From positions 1 to 13,064 of the forward strand of contig DAIRET010000076.1 of the NCBI GenBank assembly GCA_036795455.1: a stretch of DNA of 13,064 nucleotides. Reading direction: 5' to 3'. This document shows positions 5,900-11,470 of the stretch, one piece after another. Both the position numbers and the translations under genes were made by a program. Position 1 is the first letter of the stretch, and each line of letters starts with the position of its first letter. The notes beneath the pieces were generated by a model, which was not told the origin of the DNA, did no database searches, and worked only from the letters and a program-made list of their open reading frames with translations. The DNA comes from DAIRET01 sp036795455 (lineage in GTDB: Bacteria; Bacteroidota; Ignavibacteria; Ignavibacteriales; Ignavibacteriaceae).

Positions 5900-8251
5900 A
5901 TGACAATTAAAAAACTAACAATTACATCCATACTGATACTCACCTGCTTAACGATACCCGTAAACAGCCAGGTACAGTTAATCGGAAACCTTAGTACCTA
6001 TGTGAACGATTTTATCACAAGTTCAACTTTTCCGCTTGCAGATGGGAACAACTATCAGCATCCTACAACTGCGGAAAAAACAGCATGGAGTAATTGTGTG
6101 TCGGCAATCTATTCCGGAAACTATTCGTTAGCACATTCAACTGCTGCGGGTATCGGTTATAGGGTTGTGCAGTTTTATGACCAAACTAAGTTGAAGAGTT
6201 ATTACATACTCGAAAAGCTCTCTTCATCAAGCAATCACTGGGGTATGTTTATCTATAATCCTACTGCAAAAAGGTCAAAGCTTTTTATTCAGGCTCCCCA
6301 TCCTAAATATGATATGAATACAGGACGGCAGGGAATAGATATGTTTAGAGAACTTGATTGCAGAGCTTTTTATGTCTCGGGAACGCATCGGTGCAACAGC
6401 ACAACAAATTCAAACTGCAGCGGAACCTCTACTGTTTGCGGTACTTATGGCCCCTATAAAATATCAGACCAGCCGCACACAGTTGACGGTACATTACAAT
6501 TAACTACAATGCTTCTGAATAATTTTATAAACAATCTTTTTGTAATTCAAACTCACGGGTTCAGTATGGGTGAAGGCGATCCGCACCTGATTATAAGCAA
6601 CGGGACAAGATTAACACCTTCAATAGATTACATTGCTATTTTAAGAGATAACTTGTTAGCAGTTGATGATACATTGACTTTTAAAATAGCTCATATTGAT
6701 TTATCGTGGGATAAACTTATTGCTCTTACTAATACACAGGGCAGATTGATTAACAACAGTTCAAATCCATGCTCAAATAATGCAACAATAACCACGGGTA
6801 GGTTTATCCACATTGAGCAAGCCTTAAGTTTAAGGAATACAGCAGCAGCAAGAAAAAAACTTTCGGATGCAACTGCACTTACTTTTCCTCTTGATGAAAT
6901 TTCACTTACCGCTCCAAACGGGGGTGAAGTGGTTCTACCTGGAGATAATTATAATATTACCTGGACTTCATCCGGTTTTGTTGGTGCCGTAAAAATTGAA
7001 TTTACAACCGATAACGGTTCAACGTGGAGTATTATTACTTCAAGCACTGAAAATGATGGAGTTTATACATGGGTTGACCCGTCTATCGGTACATGGCGGG
7101 CAAAAGTTCGCATTTCCGATACCTCGAATAATATGATTGCTGATGCAAGTAATACTTCATTTAAAATAAAACATACTGTATACCCGGCTACCGGTAATTC
7201 TCAATTTGCTGATCCGGCGGCTCCCTTTGGACCAAGAAAACTGAATGGAGTTTACGATTTTCACCGGGGGATAGATTACGCAGGGGTGTACAATACCCCT
7301 ATTCTGTCATCCCATCCGGGCGTAATTGTAAGGAAAGAAGATTCAACGCAAACAGCCGGCACATCTTTGGAACGCTTCGGTAACTGGATGCTTGTTAAAA
7401 TTGATTCGGAAGATGGACAGCCGTGGCATAATGCATATCTACACCTTAACGGCTTTCATAAATACAATGTAGGCGATACTGTAACAACAGCCGATACTAT
7501 TGGTTTTATGGGGAAGTCGGGAACCAGCATTAATACTGTCCACCTCCATTTTGAGCTCTATAAAAATCTTTCCGGTACGGCGATAAATAAAGATAAAGCT
7601 AAAAACCCGGTTGAGATTTTACCATACAACGATTTAAATGCGTATAGTGTTACTTTTATTAATAGAAATGATTCTACGGCAGTTCAAATTGAAATTCCTG
7701 AGACCGAACTTGATTTTGATGCAATAGCACTTTACGGCTCAACCAAAACAAAAACAGTTTCTTACAATAATAGGGTGGGGATTGACCCGGATAATAATGA
7801 TAACCCGCGTTATAACGAAGTGTTTATTGACCCGGATAATTTCAGAGAGGATTCATTGTTTCAAAGAATTCGTTTTTGGACAAAAGATAGTGAAACGGGA
7901 GTTATTGATTCGATAAAAATTATGGATGTAAAAGGACACATTATGTCTTTTACAAGAACTTCGATAAATGAAACTTTCAGTCAACCGGTGAATTTTGAAC
8001 TGCATCAAAATTACCCGAATCCTTTCAACCCGGCAACAACTATAACCATATCACTCGCGGAAGGGAAAAAGATTACATTGGATGTTGTGAGTGTAACGGG
8101 TGAATTGGTTTCCGTAATTACTACCGGTTATTACGAGCGTGGTAATTATAGTTTTAATTTTGATGGCAGGGGTTTGTCAAGCGGTCTATATTTCTGCCGC
8201 TTGAAAACTGATACTTATACAAAATCCATTAAACTTATATTAATGAAATAA
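5900..8251 (+). CDS. T9SS-sorted M23 (LytM-type) endopeptidase with an N-terminal FGase-like region
   Basis: This 783-residue protein has a signal peptide (1-24, cleavage near NSQ). Residues about 125-310 form an unassigned region with PHP (133-135), NTGR (140-143), THR (162-164), QTHG (217-220) and HIEQALSLR (304-312). This order mirrors PHDG, DLHG and QLELNTELR of the FGase-like protein at 1942-2847. Residues about 335-424 look like an Ig-like domain (TAPNGGEVVLPGDNYNITW). The M23 peptidase domain (about 440-575) has H455-RGI-D459, H515 in YLHL and H548-L-H550, so the metal ligands and catalytic His are all present. M23 enzymes cut peptide crosslinks in peptidoglycan or glycine-rich peptides. 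A T9SS sorting domain begins at YPNPFNP (705-711). Export by T9SS suggests action on foreign cell walls or external protein rather than on the cell's own wall (inference). No Shine-Dalgarno is seen before the ATG. The permease gene follows after 21 bases. Confidence 0.88.
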   Translation: MTIKKLTITSILILTCLTIPVNSQVQLIGNLSTYVNDFITSSTFPLADGNNYQHPTTAEKTAWSNCVSAIYSGNYSLAHSTAAGIGYRVVQFYDQTKLKSYYILEKLSSSSNHWGMFIYNPTAKRSKLFIQAPHPKYDMNTGRQGIDMFRELDCRAFYVSGTHRCNSTTNSNCSGTSTVCGTYGPYKISDQPHTVDGTLQLTTMLLNNFINNLFVIQTHGFSMGEGDPHLIISNGTRLTPSIDYIAILRDNLLAVDDTLTFKIAHIDLSWDKLIALTNTQGRLINNSSNPCSNNATITTGRFIHIEQALSLRNTAAARKKLSDATALTFPLDEISLTAPNGGEVVLPGDNYNITWTSSGFVGAVKIEFTTDNGSTWSIITSSTENDGVYTWVDPSIGTWRAKVRISDTSNNMIADASNTSFKIKHTVYPATGNSQFADPAAPFGPRKLNGVYDFHRGIDYAGVYNTPILSSHPGVIVRKEDSTQTAGTSLERFGNWMLVKIDSEDGQPWHNAYLHLNGFHKYNVGDTVTTADTIGFMGKSGTSINTVHLHFELYKNLSGTAINKDKAKNPVEILPYNDLNAYSVTFINRNDSTAVQIEIPETELDFDAIALYGSTKTKTVSYNNRVGIDPDNNDNPRYNEVFIDPDNFREDSLFQRIRFWTKDSETGVIDSIKIMDVKGHIMSFTRTSINETFSQPVNFELHQNYPNPFNPATTITISLAEGKKITLDVVSVTGELVSVITTGYYERGNYSFNFDGRGLSSGLYFCRLKTDTYTKSIKLILMK

Positions 8252-8272
8252 CTTGAAAGAATATTAAACTAT

Positions 8273-9544
8273 ATGAGCATAGAATTAATTACATTATTAT
8301 GTATGTTAGGGGCATTTGCAACAGGTGTGTTCTTCCTGAAACTCCCTGCAGGTGTATCACTGGCTATCGCTGCCGTTACTGGTGCGCTTGTTGCCGGTGA
8401 AGGATTCCCTATCCGTCATTTAGTAGAAGGAAGTTTCGGCTTTCTAGACCCGATTATGATTATTGCTACAGCAATGATCTTTATGAAAGCGGTTGAAGCA
8501 TCCGGGGCATTAAGAACGATTAGTTACTACCTGATTAAATCACTATATCGTTATCCTACTTTAATGATGGTTATTATTACATACTTTGTAATGTTCCCGG
8601 GGATGCTGACGGGATTAGCCTCTGCATGCATTCTTACTACAGGTGCATTAGTTGTAAAACCTTTAAGAGCAATGGGAATGTCGGGCTTAGCTGTCGGCTC
8701 TTTAATTGTAATGGCTTCCGTCTTCGGTGAAATAGCTCCTCCTATTTGTATTCCTGTTATGATTATCGGAGGCGGAGTGGATATGCCGTACATAGGTTTT
8801 GAAGGACCTCTTTTCTTTGCTTCTTTTCCGCTTGCGACAATTACAGCGATAATAATTCGGTTCAGGTACTTGAAACCTTTCAACATTGATGAAGTGCTTG
8901 CAAAAATGGATTCACCCGTACATGATAAGCATGGGTTTAAACTTTACATCCCTATTTTTATAGTTGTCGTACTTTTATTTGCAGAACGGTTTATTCCTCA
9001 TATAATGCCCCATCTCGGCGTTCCGCTTATTTTTTTGATTGGAACTGTAACGGCATTCGGAACGGGAGAAAAAATAGATTTCTTCAACCAGTCAAGAGAA
9101 GCTATTCGCAGTGCGATGCCTGTAATGGCAATTCTTGTTGGAGTAGGGATATTCATCCATATAATGACTTTGACCGGAGTACGCGGGTACCTTGCAATTA
9201 CTGCTTTACAAATGCCTGATGAGATTAAATATGTGGCAGCGTTAATAATGCCGTTCTTCGGCTCTGCTTACGGCTCTGCATCCGTTATTGGTGTACCGCT
9301 TGTTTTCGTATTCATTTATAAAAATGAAATAATTGTTACATCGGCTTTGGCACTGCTTGCGGCTCTGGGTGATACAATGCCTCCGCCGTCGCTTCTTTGT
9401 GCATATGCCGCGCAGATGGTGGACGAAAAAAATCACTTCAAAATATTGAAACAAAGTTTGTTCTTTATTATTCTCTCTATGCTTGTCGCATTATTAATAA
9501 TAATCTTCGCAGATGGTATAGGAAGTTTTATCTCAACTTACTAA
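8273..9544 (+). CDS. TRAP/DctM-like large permease (ion transporter superfamily)
   Basis: This is a 423-residue, almost wholly hydrophobic protein with roughly 10-12 membrane segments and a short charged central loop (about 200-223). The two halves carry matching signatures: GEIAPP (152-157) in the first and GDTMPPPS (366-373) in the second, with GSAYGSAS (330-337) before the latter. Paired (A/T)PP re-entrant loops of this kind are typical of DctM subunits and related elevator transporters such as CitMHS and DASS. The length fits DctM (about 425). DctM normally works with a small four-helix DctQ and a periplasmic DctP binding protein to import organic acids with sodium; neither is seen here. 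A 48-residue two-helix protein follows 17 bases later. The start ATG has only a weak purine site (GAAAGA, 8255-8260). The substrate is unknown, and the flanking amidohydrolases suggest acylated amino acids or small peptides. A lone IT-family carrier is the alternative. Confidence 0.75.
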   Translation: MSIELITLLCMLGAFATGVFFLKLPAGVSLAIAAVTGALVAGEGFPIRHLVEGSFGFLDPIMIIATAMIFMKAVEASGALRTISYYLIKSLYRYPTLMMVIITYFVMFPGMLTGLASACILTTGALVVKPLRAMGMSGLAVGSLIVMASVFGEIAPPICIPVMIIGGGVDMPYIGFEGPLFFASFPLATITAIIIRFRYLKPFNIDEVLAKMDSPVHDKHGFKLYIPIFIVVVLLFAERFIPHIMPHLGVPLIFLIGTVTAFGTGEKIDFFNQSREAIRSAMPVMAILVGVGIFIHIMTLTGVRGYLAITALQMPDEIKYVAALIMPFFGSAYGSASVIGVPLVFVFIYKNEIIVTSALALLAALGDTMPPPSLLCAYAAQMVDEKNHFKILKQSLFFIILSMLVALLIIIFADGIGSFISTY

Positions 9545-9561
9545 AGAAAAAGGAATTAAAA

Positions 9562-9708
9562 ATGCTTTTTTGGATTTATATAATTATACTCTCGATTTTA
9601 ACGGTGTTTGTTATGATTGAGTTATTCTCGGAAAAACAATGGAAAAAACAGATTGCTTTCGTTATGATACTTATTCCTTTCATTCTAAGAATTCTCCAAA
9701 TTAAATAG
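9562..9708 (+). CDS. 48-residue two-helix membrane protein, candidate small transporter subunit
   Basis: The ATG at 9562 is preceded by AAGGA (9550-9554) at 7 bases, and the frame ends at TAG 9706-9708. The frame can be extended upstream to 9397, but that part overlaps the permease in another frame and reads as non-protein-like sequence, so the short version is chosen. Two hydrophobic helices (about 2-22 and 31-46) flank a charged turn, SEKQWKKQ (23-30), predicting a hairpin in the inner membrane. It sits 17 bases after a DctM-like permease and 9 bases before the M14-type amidase, with its stop codon overlapping the next ribosome site. The position equals that of a DctQ subunit, but DctQ usually has four helices and about 160 residues. 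It may be a reduced partner or stabiliser of the permease; no family is recognised. Confidence 0.7.
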   Translation: MLFWIYIIILSILTVFVMIELFSEKQWKKQIAFVMILIPFILRILQIK

Positions 9709-9714
9709 GAAGGG
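9706..9714 (+). promoter_or_regulatory. stop codon overlapping the Shine-Dalgarno of the M14-like gene
   Basis: TAGGAAGGG contains the stop of the 48-residue gene (TAG 9706-9708) and the purine site of the gene at 9718 (AGGA 9707-9710, 7 bases from ATG). This arrangement suggests translational coupling of the small membrane protein and the amidase. Confidence 0.5.
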
Positions 9715-9717
9715 ATT

Positions 9718-10836
9718 ATGCAAAAACATCATTATACAGCAATACTTTTTTTAGTTGCAACCGCTGTAATGGCATTTATCGCATCAAAGGATTTTTTAAA
9801 GATGTATGAGCATGATAAAGTTTTTCCGTCGGAAGCTCTTACAAAAACCGGAATGCTAAGTGATTATCTACCGAACTTAAAAGGTTCAAACGGAGACACG
9901 GAAGTTTATTTTTTCGATAGCGGTGTACAAGGCGGAACCACACTTGTATTAGGCGGTACGCACCCGAACGAACCTTCCGGATACTTAACAGCAGTAGTGT
10001 TAATGGAAAATATAAAAGTAACTCAAGGAAAAGTAATCGTTATTCCGCAGGCTTGCAGAAGCGGGTTTACATGCACCGACCCGATGGAAGCATTACCGCT
10101 TGGTTATTACTTGAAAAGTAAATCGGGCGATAGATACTTTTCATTCGGCTCAAGAGTGTCAAACTGGCTTGACCAATGGCCTGACCCCGAAGTCTATACA
10201 CATTATCCTTCGGGACAAAAATTATCCGGATTTGAAACAAGGAATTTAAATAGGGCTTATCCCGGCAAGGCTAAAGGAACCTTAACCGAAAGAGTTGCAT
10301 ATGCAATTGTTGAATTAATCAAAAAAGAGAAAGTTGATGTTGCATTCGATTTACATGAAGCGGCTCCCGAAATTCCGATAATCAAAGCGATTGTAGTTCA
10401 TGAAAAAGCAAAGGATATCGGGGCAATGGCAGTGCTTAATCTTGAATTTGAAGATTTAAAATATGCACTCGAAATTTCGCCGCAAAACTTTAGAGGACTA
10501 AGTCACCGTGAGTGGGGCGACAGTACAGAAGTGTTTCCGTTCTTGATGGAAACAAGCAACCCGATACAGGGAAGATTACGGGGTAGAACGAATGCCGATT
10601 TGATTATAAACGGAGTTGATAACAATTATAAAATAGCACTCGAATCGGGCAAACTTAGAATCGAATACGACCCTGAAGGAGAACCGTTATCTGTTCGAGT
10701 TGCAAGACATCTACAGGGTATTCATGCAGTAGTAGAGGCATTCAATGGCTTCTACCCGGAGAGACAAATAGTTTATGAGAACGTTCCTTCTTATTCGGAT
10801 ATAGAAGCGAATGGTTTAGAGGTTTATTTACAATAA
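9718..10836 (+). CDS. membrane-anchored M14 succinylglutamate desuccinylase/aspartoacylase-like amidase
   Basis: This 372-residue protein has an N-terminal hydrophobic segment (7-23) that is either an uncleaved anchor or a signal sequence, so the enzyme acts outside the inner membrane. The M14 zinc-site motifs are in order: GGTHPNEPSG with H82-x-x-E85, TRNLNRAYPG (174-183, equivalent to the Asn-Arg substrate pair of carboxypeptidases), DLHE with H213, and MET with the probable catalytic E278. This set is that of the AstE/AspA branch, which removes succinyl or acetyl groups from amino acids. Cytosolic AstE is about 320 residues; the extra length here is the anchor plus a loop at about 128-170. 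The gene lies between a tiny membrane protein (9 bases) and a secreted DUF-like protein (17 bases), so it probably prepares the substrate for, or processes a ligand of, the neighbouring permease (inference). The exact substrate cannot be read from the sequence. Confidence 0.82.
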   Translation: MQKHHYTAILFLVATAVMAFIASKDFLKMYEHDKVFPSEALTKTGMLSDYLPNLKGSNGDTEVYFFDSGVQGGTTLVLGGTHPNEPSGYLTAVVLMENIKVTQGKVIVIPQACRSGFTCTDPMEALPLGYYLKSKSGDRYFSFGSRVSNWLDQWPDPEVYTHYPSGQKLSGFETRNLNRAYPGKAKGTLTERVAYAIVELIKKEKVDVAFDLHEAAPEIPIIKAIVVHEKAKDIGAMAVLNLEFEDLKYALEISPQNFRGLSHREWGDSTEVFPFLMETSNPIQGRLRGRTNADLIINGVDNNYKIALESGKLRIEYDPEGEPLSVRVARHLQGIHAVVEAFNGFYPERQIVYENVPSYSDIEANGLEVYLQ

Positions 10837-10853
10837 TACAGATAGGAGTAAAA

Positions 10854-11396
10854 ATGAAAACAATAAGTAAGTTAATGGTAATCGTTTTATTAGGGAGTAT
10901 TTTCTTATTCCCGCAGAATGATATTAAATTTGAAAAACCGATTCTTATTTCTTCTGCGGGTCAAAGCGCGGATGTTACACTTGCAGGAATGCTTTTGAAG
11001 AAAAGTAAAACAGAGTATAAAGCACTTCCGATGGCTAAAGAAGCCGACCTGGAAGGAATTAAAACATTAATTATTGTTCCCGGTTTCAGTTCAAAAGGAC
11101 TTGGAGCAGCAGGTATAAGCCGTGACCAGGAAAAAGCAAGAGTAAATGCATTGGTAAATGCAGCAAAGAAAAAGAACATTAAAATACTCATGCTCCATAT
11201 TGGCGGAACCGCAAGAAGAGGACAGCAATCGGATGACTTTAACCAGATAGCGGCTGAAGCTTCTACGCACATGATAGTCGTTAAGCAGGGTAATGAAGAT
11301 AAGTTCTTTACAAAGATTGCATCGGATAAAAAAATCGGAATTAAAGTTGTTGATAAAATGGCAGATGCCGCGGCAGCTTTAAAAGAAGTATTTTAA
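10854..11396 (+). CDS. secreted small alpha/beta protein, DUF6305-like
   Basis: This is a 180-residue protein with an N-terminal signal sequence (about 1-20, ending LFPQ) and a strong ribosome site, AGGAG at 10844-10848, 5 bases from ATG. The mature part alternates strands and helices as in a flavodoxin-like or Rossmann-like fold: KPILISSAGQSAD (28-40), TLIIVPGFSSKGLG (71-84), IKILMLHIGGTARRGQQSDD (109-128), HMIVVKQGN (139-147). The SAGQSAD and GGTARRGQQSDD loops line up where such folds bind ligands. From memory this resembles the uncharacterised DUF6305 family, but I could not check that. Its place behind a TRAP-like permease without a DctP protein makes a periplasmic ligand-binding or delivery role attractive (inference). 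It is shorter than DctP (about 320) and shows no DctP signature. A hairpin follows its stop. Confidence 0.72.
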   Translation: MKTISKLMVIVLLGSIFLFPQNDIKFEKPILISSAGQSADVTLAGMLLKKSKTEYKALPMAKEADLEGIKTLIIVPGFSSKGLGAAGISRDQEKARVNALVNAAKKKNIKILMLHIGGTARRGQQSDDFNQIAAEASTHMIVVKQGNEDKFFTKIASDKKIGIKVVDKMADAAAALKEVF

Positions 11397-11415
11397 TTTT
11401 ACTATAAAATGGTTT

Positions 11416-11441
11416 TGCAGCACGTTATCGGGCGTGCTGCA
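11416..11441 (+). terminator. 9-bp-stem hairpin between the DUF6305-like and GGT-family genes
   Basis: TGCAGCACG (11416-11424) and CGTGCTGCA (11433-11441) pair perfectly around the 8-base loop TTATCGGG, 19 bases after the stop of the preceding gene. Only TTGTTT follows, so there is no full U tract. It may terminate, partly attenuate, or protect the upstream mRNA. The next ATG is 29 bases away with its own GGAG site. Confidence 0.6.
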
Positions 11442-11470
11442 TTGTTTAAAATTTCACTTTGGAGAAAAAG

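Noticed and set aside
8551..8886. 111-residue frame on the minus strand
   Set aside because: It lies wholly inside the permease coding sequence, whose motifs (GEIAPP) are on the plus strand; it is a composition shadow.
9397..9708. 103-residue version of the small membrane protein
   Set aside because: Its first 55 codons overlap the permease gene in another frame, and the ATG at 9562 has a well-spaced AAGGA site.
10961..11272. 103-residue frame on the minus strand
   Set aside because: It is antisense to the DUF6305-like gene, which has signal peptide, ribosome site and coherent fold on the plus strand.
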